Assembly (NCBI RefSeq): GCF_040412425.1
Contig: NC_089756.1
Location: forward strand, 5,170,498 to 5,234,497
Source: Macrobrachium rosenbergii
Lineage: Eukaryota > Arthropoda > Malacostraca > Decapoda > Palaemonidae
Length of the DNA stretch: 64,000 bases
Reading direction: 5' to 3'
Below the pieces are notes generated by a model. That model saw nothing but the letters and a program-made list of their open reading frames with translations, was not told the DNA's origin and ran no database searches. This document shows positions 12,370 through 24,504 of this stretch, one piece after another. Position numbers and translations under genes: made by a program. Position 1 is the stretch's first letter. Every line of letters begins with the position of its first letter.

Positions 12370-13732
12370 TCACCATCCCGAGGAACTCCTGGATGGCCTT
12401 GACGGAGGTGGGGTGGGGAACCTGGTGACGGCTGCGACCTTGGATGTGAGTGGGCGGGCACCTGCTGGGGATATCTCGTGGCCCAGGAAGTCAGCTTTCT
12501 GGACGCCGAAGGTGCATTTGTCGAAACGCATGACGAGGCCGTTCTCCTGGAGGCGCTGCAGGACTGCCCGGATGTGTTTTTGGTGTTCACTGTGGGACCT
12601 GGAAAATATGAGGATGTCATCAATGTACCAGACGCAGAACTTCAGGTCCCCAAGGATGCTGTCCATGAGCCGCTGGAAGGTCGCCCTGGCGTTCCTCAAT
12701 CCGAAGGTGGAGAAGGCGAACACGTAAGACCCGAACGGTATGATGATGGCGGTCTTTGGCACATCCTCTGGTGTGACAGGTACCTGAAAATATGATTTTA
12801 GAAGGTCTAATTTAGTGAATATTTTGGCTCCGTGAAAGGAGGCCATGAGGTAGGTCCTGCATGTTCGGCAAGGGGTAGTGGTCGGGCTCCGTTGCGATGT
12901 TGAGATGCCTGTAGTTGCCGCAGGGTCTCCAGGAGCCGTCCGGTTTCTGCACCATGTGAAGGGGGGAGGCCCATGGACTGGAGGCCTTTTTGCAGATTCC
13001 CATTCGCTCCATCTCTGCGAATGCGTTTTTGGCCTCCTGAAGGCACCGTGGGGGAAGCCTCCGGAACTTCGCATGTGTAGGGGGGCCCTTAGTCGTTATG
13101 TGATGGTAGATGCCATGTTTGGCTGGGGCACCAGGGACTTGGCAGAACTCGGGCTTGAACACTTCAGGAAACTCCGTTAGCAGCTGTGCATACTGGTGGG
13201 GGGCGACGAAGCAGATGGTGGGTGCCTTGAGTCCTGTTGCTAATGGGAGGGACCGGCAGGACTCGGTGTCAAGGAGGTGTTTACGCCTGTCGTCGACTGC
13301 CAGCCCGAAGTGTGTGAGGAAGTCACCACCCAGGAGCAGGGTCCCTACGTCCGCGACAGCAAAGTCCCAGGAATAACTCAGGCCAAGGATGGAGATCGAC
13401 AGGGGCCTGGTGCCGTAGGAGAGGATGAGGGATCTGTTGGCGGCCGTTAGGGAGGCGGTTGGATCCGGTTCCTGCTTGCGGTCCTCTTTGGATGCTGGGA
13501 AGATCGATCTAAAGGCCCCTGTGTCGACCAGCATCATCCTGCCGGAGACGGTGTCGCGGGCGTAGAAGCCTATTGATTCTGGGCCCCTGGGTTTTTCTGT
13601 TGCCATGGCGGTCTGTCCTGTTGGCCGCCGCCACCCCCGTTTTTTGAACGGGCAAAATAGCAGGGCGGCAAGCCGTTCTGGGCGTCTTTGCCAAACCGCT
13701 TGTGGTAGTGGCACAGGCCTTGGGAACTCCAC
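12370..13732 (-). pseudogene. Protease and reverse transcriptase of the CsRn1-like element
   Basis: The first frame (13732-12812) contains the aspartic protease MLVDTGAFRSIFPA and LLLGGDFL, then the RT start with SPWASPLHMVQKPDGSWRPC. After a frameshift near 12830 the next frame (13074-12370) gives the palm block WYIDDILIFSRS with the catalytic YIDD-type Asp pair, and later GFLGHEIS-like sequence. It is fragmented, so processing and reverse transcription would fail from this copy. Confidence 0.88.
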
Positions 13733-14513
13733 TTGTTGTAGGGCAGTGGTCGCCTCCTGGCAACGACATTGACACTCTGCTCCGTGCCTTCTTCCTGCTG
13801 GACGGAGCTGACAGACTGTGTGGGCGCTGTTAGCCGTTGCGTAGCCTTCACGCAGTCTGTTAGGTGCTGCGCCGTTTGGATGAGGACGTCGAGGGGCATG
13901 GTGTAGGGGTGAGGAATCTGGGTGCGGACCTCCGGGAGGAGCTGGTGAAGGTAGATCTCCCGTGTCAGGCTTATTTCTTGCTGTTTTTTGCTGCTGTCAA
14001 AGTCCGGGACGACAGGAGGTCCTCGATCATGCTCCATGCGTCTGCTGCGTTGAGATCATGCCGCGGGTTGATGGCGAGGTCGATGGCGCAGGCAGCCCGC
14101 TCGGCGATCGGTAGGGAGCATGTCTCGAGGAGGGCCTTCTTCACGATGCGGTATGTGAGGGGGTGTGCACCGGACACCAGTGAGATGAGCTTTCTATATA
14201 CCTCCTCCGGAAGGGTGTTAAGCACTGTGTCGGCCTGCAGTATTTCGTCGGTTAGGTCTGCTACCCTGAAGTGGCTCTTGACCCTGTACAGCCACGTTGT
14301 TGGGTTCCCCTGGGTGAACGGTGGCAACTTTACGGACAGGGCAGCCCATGACTGTGTTGCTGGGCCAGGGATTGTTCGGGGCGCGGGCATGGGTGTGGAG
14401 GTGTGTGAGAGCCTCGGTGCGGGGGAGGGCGCGAGTGAGATGGGAGGAAGGTAGGCCTCCGAGTCCACGAGGTTCGCGGTTAATTGAACGAGGGAGGGGA
14501 TGTCCATGTCCAT
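13570..14513 (-). pseudogene. Gag of the CsRn1-like element, frameshifted
   Basis: The first frame (14513-13971) begins MDMDIPSLVQLTANLVD and contains the capsid-like LPPFTQGNPTTWLYRVKSHF. A second overlapping frame (14037-13570) continues it. Its end carries CHYHKRFGKDA...PPC, close to the unusual CHCC zinc motif of CsRn1-clade Gag, but the third Cys of the expected spacing is Gly here (QNGLPPC). It would package element RNA. At least one frameshift splits it. Confidence 0.8.
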
Positions 14514-14730
14514 GCTTGCTCTTTGCCCTCTTACTGGAGTGGGGTACTCGCGTCAAAACGTACTCGGAAGTGCGCAATGTGCGTCCGTTAATGACGCTGG
14601 TGATTTTGCCGACGAGAGTCAGCATGCCCAAACACTGATTACAGCGCCATCTTTAGTCCGCTAAGGGCGTGAGTAAGTTCCTGGAGCCAAGACTGAGTCG
14701 CCGTTTGGGTCCGCTAATGGCTCCAGGACT

Positions 14731-14748
14731 ACTCCGGGGGGTCACCAC
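14731..14748 (-). promoter_or_regulatory. Primer-binding site of the CsRn1-like element
   Basis: The minus strand reads g then TGGTGACCCCCCGGAG directly after the 5' LTR. The first ten bases are complementary to the tRNA-Trp 3' end as I remember it. Confidence 0.75.
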
Positions 14749-15180
14749 TGTAAGAGGTGCAAAAGAAACGAGCAGGTAAAAGTGACTGCTACTTTATTAC
14801 AGATCCAGGCAGTTTATATAGCGGCAGACTGGCCTCGAGCAGCAAAAGACAATGAGATTGCGTGTGACCTGAGGTCAATAATATTTTAACAATAATATAC
14901 AGCGAGCAAGTACAGTTTACAATATAAAGACAGACAAAATTCCAATGTGGATATAATCTTGATGCCTGTGAATAAAGAAAAACAAGATACACAATCGATA
15001 ATAGGTGATCAAATACATATATAGTTTAACTGATTGAAATCGCGTGACCTGGCACATTAGGCGTGACTAATTGAATGGCAAAGAAACTGGGAAGTCACCA
15101 TAGAAAACTTGCTCAGTGGAGACTTAGTGAATGACACGTTCGCTGGAGACTCCGCTGACGGCTCTGTAGGTGACGTTACA
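14749..15180 (-). repeat. 5' LTR of the CsRn1-like element (minus strand)
   Basis: 432 bp. In plus orientation it starts TGTAAGAGGTGC and ends GTGACGTTACA. About 13 differences from 9999-10429. Confidence 0.93.
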
Positions 15181-15184
15181 AGCC
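15181..15184. repeat. TSD (agcc) of the CsRn1-like element, right
   Basis: agcc, identical to 9995-9998. Confidence 0.8.
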
Positions 15185-15889
15185 CAGAAATTTTGCACAT
15201 CAAAGAACCGCTTTCTTTAATCATTACTGCTGCAAGCGGAAGCAAAGCACGTGTAAAATTCATTTCTCATTCCCACTAGTTCATAAGTTTGTGAGACCAA
15301 GTGAATCCTTCGTTCATAAAATGCAAGCAGTAGGCGGTAGGAGAGAAAATTCCCAAAATTGTTTCAGCCCAGACGTTCGTGTGATGAAACACGCTTCTCG
15401 GTCCCTATCATAACAAAACCCAGTGGGCCCTCACCCATCAAAACATTGCCATCATCATGTGGCTACAGTAAACACACAACCCTCGTGATCACGTTCTAGT
15501 CAGGTCAACCTAGAGTAAAATTAATTTCTTTTGCGCACGTGATCTAGGCAAATGTAATTTTGTCTCGTGCATGGTAGATTTAAGATTGTACCTGTCATAT
15601 TCTGCTGCATTTAATCTCGCCAGCTTTGAAAAAAATGCACTATTCCTCATCACGTTTTATGCACTTATACTGTGCTGAGAAGCCAACTAAACTGTCTCAT
15701 TCACGCATGTAATTGTGTATCCTCAGAAGATATGTGCTCCCCGCATATCTAAAAGGGCATTCTCATGTAATAAATTTCTGAGTAAGCCTTCCATTCTCTG
15801 CGCTGGTTCCCAAGCGTTCATCACCAAACCAAACCCTCTCCTAAGGCTTACATTATCCATTTTTTTATTTTTACTACACTGTGAGTTAT
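15185..15889 (+). other. Element A leader, second part
   Basis: Continuation of the non-coding leader of element A beyond the nested element. Several blocks resemble 32280-33060 of element B. I see no coding frame. Confidence 0.55.
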
Positions 15890-16560
15890 CCAACAAACCC
15901 TGAGTTCTACGGAGCAAACTGAATTGTTCATTATGAACAAACCCTGAGTTATAAGGAACACTGAGTTCTACGGAAAATTGAATCGTTCATCACGAACCAA
16001 ACCTAAGTTCTACAGAACAAACCCTAAATCATTCATCATGAACAAACCCTGAATCGTTCATCATGAACCACACCTAAATTCCACAGAACAAACCCTGAAT
16101 CGTTCATCACAAACCAAACCTAAGTTCTATGGAACAAAACCTGAACTGTTCATCACAAGCAAACCCTGCATTCTATGGAACAAACCCTGAATCATTCATC
16201 ACGAACCAGACCTAAGTTCTATGGAACAAACCCTAATTCGTTCATCACGAACAAAACCTATGTTCTACGGAACAAACCTTAAATTGTTCCTCATGAACAA
16301 ACCCAAGTTCTAGGGAACAAAACCTAAATTGTTCATCACGAACAAACCCTAAGTTCTAAGGAACAAAACCTAAATCGTTCATCACGAACAAACCCTGCGT
16401 TCTACGGAACAAACCCTGAATCGTTCATTATAAACAAAACCCTAAGTTCTATGGAACAAATCCTGAATCGTTCATCACGAACAAACCCTAAGTTCTGTGG
16501 AACAAATTTAATTGTTCATTACGAACAAACCCTGAGTTCTATGGAACAGAATTCACGGAC
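15890..16560 (+). repeat. Tandem hairpin-repeat array in the element A leader
   Basis: About 14-15 degenerate units of about 46 bp. Each unit has two short dyads: GTTC-TAYG-GAAC (variants TAAG, TAGG, TGTG, TACA in the loop) and GTTC-ATCAC-GAAC (variants ATCAT, ATTAC). The dyads are separated by AAACCCTGAAT/AAACCTAA spacers. The array ends about 280 bp upstream of the gag ATG. Confidence 0.85.
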
Positions 16561-16837
16561 TAATCCCAAGTTTTTCAGAACAACCCAAAACCTACGTTCC
16601 ATTCGAACAACCCCACGTTCTCCAGAACAAAACCACACCCGCGTTCTTTACGAAACAATCAACATTCTACGGAACAATAAAAAACCCTGTTCTCTACGAC
16701 CAGAACCAGAACCCTCACACTCAATTCCCAGGAACGAACCTATACCAAGAGTGCCGCAATCCATTTTATGGAACGACCTCACCACTCCTTGCACTTGGAA
16801 CCCCCCTTTTTTTTCTTTTCTTTTTAACTCCAACACC

Positions 16838-17815
16838 ATGCAGGCCAACAACTTCAAAACATTTTCAGGCATCGGAAAGGTGACGGAACTGGCAGGGAAA
16901 GACTTCATGGACTGGGTCCACAAAAAAGTCAATACTGCCAAAAAGGAGAGAGAGGAACTGGGGGAGAAAAGGAAATACAGGAGAAGGAGAAGGAAAGACA
17001 GAAGAAGAAGGAAAGGGCAAAGAAAGAAGCAAGGGAAGAACGAGAAAGGAAGGGGAGAGAAACCAGGGAGAAAAAAAAAAAGAGACGAGAAGGAGAAGCA
17101 AAGGGCCTATGAGCTAAAGATCACCCAACTCAGTCCTGTAAAATCCACTACAACCTCTCCCCAGACCGCTCTCAATAGTGTAAACACCCTGATTCAACCA
17201 TGGAATGAAGGCGAACCTGAGGCCTGGCCCAACCATACTGAGAAGGTGTTCTCGACCTATATGGTCCCACCAAAACGAAGTGGCACTGGTCCTGGGAAAG
17301 CACTTAGGTGAAAAGGGCGCTGCTGCTTTCTGTTCCCTCACTCTGGCCAAGCAGGGAGACTTCACGGAGGTTCAACAGGCCATCATGAAGGCCTACAAGA
17401 TCACCCCCGAGCGCTGGAGACAACGTTGGCGAGGCCAGCCGAAGGAGGTGGGCCAAACCTGGTCCTAATGGGTGTACCACAAAACCAGGGCTCTTAAGAG
17501 GTGGTTGGAATCCTTAAGTGCCACCACCATGGAAGACATCCTTGAGCATCTCCAAATTGAAGACTTCCTCTACTATGCCCAGCCTGTCCACGCCACCTAC
17601 CTTTGTACTCATGCCCCCAAGACGCTCACCGAGTGCTGTGGCTTGGCAGATGGCTGGGACACATACCATCCTCACATCAGCTCTCTAGGTCATAAGATTT
17701 GCCCCCCTGCTCACACCTCCGGTCAGCCTCCGCCCAAGAATGGGCACACTCAAAAGGAGCCCGTGTGTGGCCATTGTAAATGATTAGGGCACTCCAGTGA
17801 ACAGTAATGCCTGAA
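16838..17815 (+). pseudogene. Gag of element A, frameshifted
   Basis: Starts at ATG 16838 (MQANNFKTFSGIGKVTELAG). A highly charged Lys/Arg/Glu region (about 16930-17110) is followed by a capsid-like part (LIQPWNEGEPEAWPNHTEKV). Frames at 17205-17468 and 17472-17783 continue it, with GKHLGEKGAAAF, ITPERWRQRWRG and DGWDTYHPH. A CCHC knuckle CGHCKxxGHSSEQ is disrupted by a stop at about 17781. Element B has the colinear protein at 34360-35302. Frameshifts near 17290 and a stop at 17468 break it. Confidence 0.75.
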
Positions 17816-17889
17816 GGCTGAGAATCAGCCAGCAACTCCCTTTAAGTCCCCAAATGGGACCACGCCCAAATGAGCCACGTCTGGCTCTT

Positions 17890-18417
17890 GGGTGAACAAC
17901 AACAGGCCTGCTCCCTCCACTGGGACAGTGCCAAGCAAAGATTATAGCAAGAATTATTGCACCTTCTATAAGGCTTATGGGCACTCTGCCCTATGGGCAA
18001 AATGCCCTACTAAAACAGCTACACTCGCCACTGCCCTGGTGGTTACGAATCCTAAAACTTTAGGCCCTCCTTGAGGTAGCTACCCTGCATGCCAGGTCAC
18101 AGCATTCGATGACAATGGCATGCATCTCCCTCATAAGGGAAGACAAGGTCCCCTATGGGTCCACCATCAACAGGCATCAACTCATCACAATCAAGGGTAT
18201 CGATCAGATGAAGATGATTCTCCCTACCATCAAAATGAGGGTCATAAGACCTCACAAATCTAAAATCTGCACTCTTGCAGTAGTCACTTACCTTCCTGGA
18301 GGGTATGACCTCCTCCTGGGACAGGATTTCTGGTTCCCTCCTAATTTACGAAAATCCAGGGGTCCTAACCCCTCCAAAACTCAACCAAGCACCCAGAGTC
18401 CTCAAGGACCCATCTAA
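17890..18417 (+). pseudogene. Second zinc-knuckle-like motif and protease of element A
   Basis: A variant knuckle CTFYKAYGHSALWAKC precedes a retropepsin-like stretch: AFDDNG/ISLIREDKVPYG, HQLITIKGI and YDLLLGQDF. In element B the same position reads AFDDTGVQISLIRED, so the catalytic DTG is altered in A. Several stops are present. Confidence 0.65.
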
Positions 18418-19160
18418 ACCCGCTGCCAGTGCCAAGCTCCGTCTGTTTCGAGTGACGAGCCTTTAAACAATTCAGTTCTAGTGCCAGTGCCAAGGCGCAC
18501 CCTGAGTCTCTCTTCCAGAGATCCCAAACCTACGAGTACATTGACTTCTCCGCCAGTGCCACTTAAGTGTCCTGGACAGTGCCACGTTCCATCCATTGTG
18601 GACGTCGAAGAAGTTCCAGAAGTAATTCCTGTGCCTGGACATGCCTTAGTGCCAGTGCCAGAGCATGCCATGGATCTTCCTTAGAGAGATCCCAGTCCAG
18701 ATCACCTCTCTTCCCCCAGCTTGGCAACACTCACAGTGCTGGTACGAGAGCCAACCCACAGTATACTTGGGTCTCTTCCAGATTCCTCTGACCGCAGCGG
18801 AAGCTCTCTCAATGGTGTGGCCTCGCAACCCGTGCCTGAGCTGGTCATTGCGACCTACGAGCCTCTCATGCACACTACGACCTCTTTCTCTCTTTCCCAG
18901 TCCTCAGCAGACCAGAATCTGAGTAAGGATTCTGCCATATCTCAACTGGCCGATAAACCCAAGGAATGCGACGACTAGTAGTAGAGCTTGTAACAAATAC
19001 CCCTGCTTTGGCTGTCAAAGAAGCCAAAACAGATGGCACTTCAACGTCTTTCTCGGACTGGGTTCCACTGATTCCCCCTACCAAGTCAAACCATTGGCCT
19101 AAAAGAGGTCCACGGAAGAAGGGTCACGGGCATAGACAAATCCAGGTAGCCTAAAGAGAG
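18418..19160 (+). pseudogene. Pro/Val/Ser-rich linker region of element A
   Basis: Broken frames rich in VPVP (from reiterated CAGTGCCA DNA), followed by LSSPSLA, ILGSLPDSSDRSGSS and VASQPVPELVIA. Element B has a colinear region at 35880-36665. I recognise no enzymatic domain. It lies where RT would be expected to begin in a full element. Confidence 0.55.
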
Positions 19161-19559
19161 CCGCTAAGCTCCCCAGGCACTAGTGCCAATCTGGCACAGT
19201 GCCTTACTTTATCTTACGAAGGATTCTGGCCCTCTAACCAGAGTAGGATGCCAGGTTTCTTCCCTTATCACTACTTTTTATAACTTTGAAATTTAATTTC
19301 TCCTTGTAATATTTCCTTTTGTCACTTTTATCATTTTTGTTCTCTTCTTTCCAATCTCCTAATTTAAAATTTTCTTGGCAACCTTGCCCATTCATGAATC
19401 CATTTGTAAAGACTTATAGCAGCTCCTAACCTTTTACCTTGATTCACACTCTACTAATGCAGAGTGCAAATTGCCAGATTCTTGAACTAAGAATCCTTTT
19501 ACTTCCCTTTTATGCCTACAAAGGCATGGTACATTTTAAATTGTACATAACAGAGCCAT

Positions 19560-19725
19560 TAGGCCCTTATCACATGGCACAGTGCCATTACCATAGATGT
19601 TGGCAGATGCTCCTGCCAGAGGAGTCATGCCCTCTGGCTACCTTCACTGTGTCCACCGGCCCCTACCGGTGTAATCTGATGCCCTTTGGACTAAAGAATG
19701 AACCTAGCCATTTTTCATAGGCTAA
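19560..19725 (+). pseudogene. Residual RT fragment of element A
   Basis: The translation TFTVSTGPYRCNLMPFGLKN is the Ty3/gypsy RT block just before the YxDD motif. It is followed at once by a stop and non-coding sequence. No YxDD, RNase H or integrase follows. Element B retains the same scrap at about 37110-37230. Confidence 0.75.
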
Positions 19726-20432
19726 GGAATATAATCCTGGCATACTGATCATAATTTTTCCCTAACAGCCACTACTTACTCTTGCATCTGTCATTTATTG
19801 CCCTTGTAATATATTTCATTGTAATCTAAATTCCGAGTCCCGACTCACAAAAAACCTGTGTAATTACATGCATGGTTGTATATCATGTACCTACATGTGT
19901 GCCACGAGGCACCCACGATGTTAGTGTCACTCTGATACAGTGCCACCGTGTACAAGTACTGTGGCATCTCCTAACATAAATCCACAAGTACTTCATTTAT
20001 AATGCCTCATCAAGGCAAAACTAACTGCATGACTTGGGATACACGAAGCTAACTTTATCATTAAGTGCATGACTAATTTCAGAAATTACTTTAAAGATAA
20101 TGCTCTAACCCTATTTTATATTGTTACTCTGATTCATGGTATAATAAGTCATCAAATACTTTTAGTCTGAATCTGATATAATGCTGCTGTAGAGTAACAA
20201 CAAGATAAATTTGATAAATTAATTTCCAGCAGCCCAATATTCTTCAATAACATACATTTTATAAGTGATAAAGCATAATTTGCAATTAATTGGTTTGAAG
20301 AAATAATTTTCAGAATTTAGTGAGATTAAAAGGGGGAAGTTAGGAGAGGTAATAACTGATTCAGTCAAGTTGACTTATTTGTAGACATTCACAACCGATT
20401 TAAGGTATGGAATGTCAACTTGATTTGGGAGG
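19726..20432 (+). other. 3' non-coding region of element A
   Basis: AT-rich, with many CAGTGCCA-like motifs before it and a purine run AAAAGGGGGAAG at about 20329-20340. The 3' LTR starts at 20433, right after GGGAGG. Confidence 0.6.
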
Positions 20433-20980
20433 TGTCATGAGGGAGACCTCTTCTAAGTCACCTCGCCCTCTAGAGTGCAATAGTGTGCCATATAAACTTC
20501 ATTTACTTTATTTTCGGCAGAAATAAGGACAGCAACGTTAATAACACCGCTGACTAGCAAAGGCAGGTTGTGGGAAAACATCGCCCCTTCCTGGAAAATC
20601 TCTCATTCCTCACCCCTTAATAATCTTTTAAACCTCTTCCTTGACCTAATGACTGCTCGAACCTTTCTTCCAGGTATAGCCTTTCGGGAAACCAAATCCC
20701 CTCCGGAGCTGCAGACGAGCTGGCAAAGGAGATTAACCCAAAAAGAGAAAGCACCCAAGCCATAGCAACTAATCATCACATGGCCAGTGCCTACCACATG
20801 GTCCGAAGGTATAGAAAGCGGACTGTGAGGCGAGTAGACACTGCCATCTGGAAGGAAGAGAATCGTAATCCACTGAGATCTTAAAAGGCAGCGCCTGGGC
20901 AGTGCTCATCAGAAACGCCCATTTGTGGAATCCACACACTTTCCCCTTTTCCTCCAATCCTTCAGAGCCTTGACCCTTCC
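20433..20980 (+). repeat. 3' LTR of element A, first part
   Basis: Starts TGTCATGAGGGAGACC and aligns with 8074-8610. It is interrupted at 20981 by the nested Ty3/gypsy element. Confidence 0.88.
20976..20980. repeat. TSD (cttcc) of the nested Ty3/gypsy element, left
   Basis: Identical to 26837-26841. Confidence 0.92.
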
Positions 20981-21248
20981 TGTGGATTACTCTATATATT
21001 ACTGTATGTATATGCATTCTCTATTTCATGAACACTGTCTCTTGCTAACGCATGCGCATGAATCCACACTCTGCACATGCGCATGATTATTCTTCCTGCT
21101 TCCCTTGGCGCGAGTTGTACGCCTTGCAGTACCCTCTCTGTGTTTACCTGTTTGCTGTATGGAATAAAGCAACTTATGACTCGGGATATTATTTTTCCAT
21201 CCCTGCAACATTCAGTCTTCTCCTACGAGACATCATCACATATCACCA
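20981..21248 (+). repeat. 5' LTR of the nested Ty3/gypsy element
   Basis: Carries a plausible polyadenylation signal AATAAA (near 21164). The internal sequence after it starts TGGCGCAGTGAG, in the primer-binding position. Confidence 0.95.
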
Positions 21249-21830
21249 TGGCGCAGTGAGTTAACCATCCAGCTTTTCAAGGGAACGTCGAATCCAGCAT
21301 TTCAAATCAAGCTGCCATTACCCCTCGATTGCCTGTGGATATTCTACGATAGCTTGTGAATATTCTCCAATCGCCTGAGGATCTTACAGTGTTGGTGTGG
21401 TGTTTCTGCAGGACCTTACAGTGTTTGTGCAATGTTTGTGAAGTGCCAGTGCAGTGTAATATTAGTGCTTTGATTTTAGTGGGTTGTATTTCTCTTGTGC
21501 CCCTCCCCAGCCATGCAGTGGAACCCCATTACCCCCACCCAACTACGGAGCCCGAGGCATGTCCACCCACCCTCATCATTAAGCACACACTGCCGACTTT
21601 TCGAGTCAACTCAGTCAAGTCAACTGTCAAGGTGAGTAGCCGGACCCTTCCAACCACCCACCCACAAGGAGCCCTCCCAGACCTGCTCTGCTCTCCCCCG
21701 CCTGCCAGTGTTCGCTGGCCACACAGTGGAATTATTTACAGTAACTTTTATAATTAAAACTGTAGAAATTCTCCCTCATCTTTCTCCTCTTCTTTTAAAC
21801 TGTGTATGACACTGCTGAAAACAGTTCATA

Positions 21831-23130
21831 GTGGCTTCTGCTTCACATCAAGACGAATCTGAGGATATACAACGTGACCAGGACCCTGAGGACCACCAGT
21901 GGTCTTCACACCCAGTCTCACCAACAGACTGTCGAACCCCACCAGGTTTTACAATGCCAGCAACCCCGCCTTCGCTCTCACCACACCTGACTTTACCACC
22001 TCCCACAGCTACAAATGCAGAGTTAAGGCTCCTCATCAAATACCTTGAGGCTGAGTTGGCTGCACGTCAGAGAGAGGAGGAACAACGTTGGAGAGAAGAG
22101 GACCAACGTCGTCACAAAGAGGATCTATGCTGCCAAGAGGACAATTTAAGAAGAGAGGAGGAAGCTCAACGTTTCACCGCCCTGTTGCAGCTACTTACAG
22201 TCAACCCTGCCCAACAGCAAGCAACACCAGCGGGCTCGCAACAACTTTCTACACAACCCTCAGTGCCAACGCCCACCCAGCCACCACCCCCACAGAAGGC
22301 CATCGCCCAGACCTCGCCGCCCTTATGTCCTGACGCTACATACCAGGTGTTTAGGGAATGGCGTAGACGCTAGGATGACTGCAGCGTGATGGTGGACCTA
22401 GGGGCATTGCATACCAGGAAGCAGTTAATACAGCTCCGTATGTGCCTTAGCCTGGGGACACAAAGGATACTTGAACACACGCTTAACGTACCACCAGACA
22501 CGGATCGGAGTGTGGACGAGGTCTTGAATGTTCTCCAGGAACATATTAAGAACCTGCAGAATAAAGCTCTACAATGCAGGGACCTGCTTTCCTGCTAACA
22601 GAGGGAAGGGGAAAGCTTCAATGATTTCTACGTCCGGCTGAAGCACGTAGCAGAGGAAATCGACATCTGTCCTGGCCATTCTGCTGCTTGCGAAGAGACT
22701 CAGCTGAAGATGATCATCATCATGGGAGTCAGGGACGAGGAGCTCACCCAAAAACTCATTGCCCTGGATGCTGCAGCTCCACTGGCCACCATGGTCAACG
22801 AATGTCGCTCCTATGAGGCTACACAGACAGCCACCAATGCCATACGTGCCCCTCCTTCTAAATTGTGTGCCGTTTCTGCTTATAAGAAAATCAAAAGACA
22901 TGGCAGCAAGGGCGCTACCGCGCACCCAACCCCTAACAGAGACTCTTCATGCCTTTCCTGCACAAGGAAGCACAGCTCTCCAGACAAGTGCCCAGCCACT
23001 GACAGTGTATGTGGAAATTGTAGTGGCAAGGGACACTGGTGCAGGACCCCAAAGTGCCCTGCCAACAAGGCCACATGCAGACACTGTGGCTGAGTGGGCC
23101 ACTACGACAAGTGTTGCAGACAGCAGATGA
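21831..23130 (+). pseudogene. Gag of the nested Ty3/gypsy element
   Basis: The frame starting about 21831 gives an acidic N-terminus and a Glu/Arg-rich coiled-coil-like stretch (RQREEEQRWREEDQRR) up to a stop at 22371. Capsid-like sequence continues to 22598 and then at about 22710-23093. Two CCHC-type knuckles follow: CGNCSGKGHWCRTPKC and CRHCG-xGHYDKCC, the second split by a TGA at 23091. It would form the particle shell and bind RNA. Stops at about 22371, 22598 and 23091 inactivate it. Confidence 0.85.
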
Positions 23131-24407
23131 GTGCCAAGCAAGGTGGCCTGCCAAATGCCACGCCCCCTTCTAACAAGTCTTCCAGCTGTCGCAAGGTCAA
23201 GACCCTTTCCACAACAACTTGCCCCTCACCGTTGCCCATATCCCTTACTCTCGCCTATAGGGATGAGACATCCAAGATTATGATGCTGCCTGACACAGGA
23301 GCTGATATATCAGTGATGGGCCCCCACCACTTGGAACTTCTTCGCATTCCCAGGACTGAGCTACAGCCTCCTGCCACGTCAGTGACCCTCATGGCTGATG
23401 GGTCAAAGATGACACCAGCTTTAGGTACCTTTAAGGCCACCCTGTCATTGGCCAAGCGGCCCTGCCTCGCCACGATTCAAGTCCATGAAGGCGTTCAGAT
23501 GCCACTCCTGTCCTATGCACTCTGCAAGGAGTTGGCCATCATCCCGCCAGGCTTTCCACGGCCCATCCTACAGGTCACCCACGTTAACCAATGTAAGGAG
23601 TTACCCCTCCATGCCAACATGACCCCTGCCGGGGCCCGGGAATATTTCCTACAAGCCTTCCAGGATGTGCTCGTGTCTAAGGAAGACCTTAAAGGAGCTC
23701 CATTAAGGCCGATGGCAGGCCCTCCCATGAAAATTCACCTCAAAGAGGATGCAGTCCCATTTGCCATCCACACCCCACGGCAGATCCCCTACGCTTTCCG
23801 CGAACCTGTCAAGAATGAACTAGACTCCATGGTCCACCAGGGAATCATTAAGCCTTGTGGAGATGAGCCATCGGAATGGTGCCAGCCTCTAGTCGTCGTC
23901 CCAAAGGCCAAGGGAGTTTGCATCAAGGTGGATCTCACCAAGTTGAAGGCACAAGTCTCCTGACCAGCCCACCCTTCGCCCACACCCTTAGCTGCTGTCC
24001 GAGCTGTCGACTCCACCGCCAAGTTCTTCACCACCGCAGATGCTCTACACAGCTACTGGCAGATGGAGCTAGCAGAAGAGGACTGCCACCTCACCACTTT
24101 TATTATGCCGTACGGATGCTTCCAGAATTGCCGGGGACCCATGGGCTTCGCTGCCACTGGTGATGCTTATTGCTGCCGTGGTGACCTGGCTCTCCAGGGC
24201 ATGAAGAAGTGCGTCAAGGTTGTTGATGACATTCTCATCTTCGACGACAACTTGCTGACACACTACCACAGGATCCATGAACTGCTCACCTGCTGCTGCA
24301 AACACAGCATCACTCTCAACAGAGACAAGTTCACAGTGGCAGAGACCCAAGTGAATTTCTGTGGCTTCACTCTTTCTGAAGAAGGAGTCGCTGCTGACCC
24401 AGGATGA
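23094..24407 (+). pseudogene. Protease and RT of the nested Ty3/gypsy element
   Basis: 23094-23963 contains the aspartic protease MMLPDTGADISVMG and the RT N-terminus HTPRQIPYAFREPVKNELDSM...GIIKPCGDEPSEWCQPLVVV. After a stop at 23961 the frame 24063-24407 carries LTTFIMPYGCFQNCRGPMGF and the palm VVDDILIFDDN with catalytic Asp residues. A further stop at about 24405 precedes the connection domain. Confidence 0.9.
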
Positions 24408-24504
24408 GTTGCTGCTCTACAAGACTTCCCAAAACCGTCCAACCTGACAGACCTACGTTCCTTCATGGGGTTAGTAAACCAGTTGGCAGAGTTTACCCCA
24501 GACA

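Larger units (their letters stand above)
9999..15180 (-). mobile_element. CsRn1-like Ty3/gypsy LTR retrotransposon, nested, complete ends
   Basis: LTRs 9999-10429 and 14749-15180 are about 97% identical (I count about 13 differences). A 4-bp target duplication agcc flanks it (9995-9998, 15181-15184). On the minus strand, one base after the 5' LTR, is TGGTGACCCC, which as I recall matches the 3' end of tRNA-Trp, the primer reported for the CsRn1 clade. The 3' LTR is preceded by a G-rich polypurine tract. Gag, protease, RT, RNase H and integrase follow in that order, with frameshifts. It is inserted in the leader of element A. Confidence 0.93.

Noticed and set aside
11918..12727. 269-residue plus-strand open frame
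   Set aside because: Antisense shadow of the RNase H and RT region of the minus-strand CsRn1-like element; GC-rich coding sequence opens several frames.
15890..16560. CRISPR-like regularly spaced repeats
   Set aside because: The units are degenerate, spacers are not unique, the host is a eukaryote and the array lies inside an LTR retrotransposon leader.
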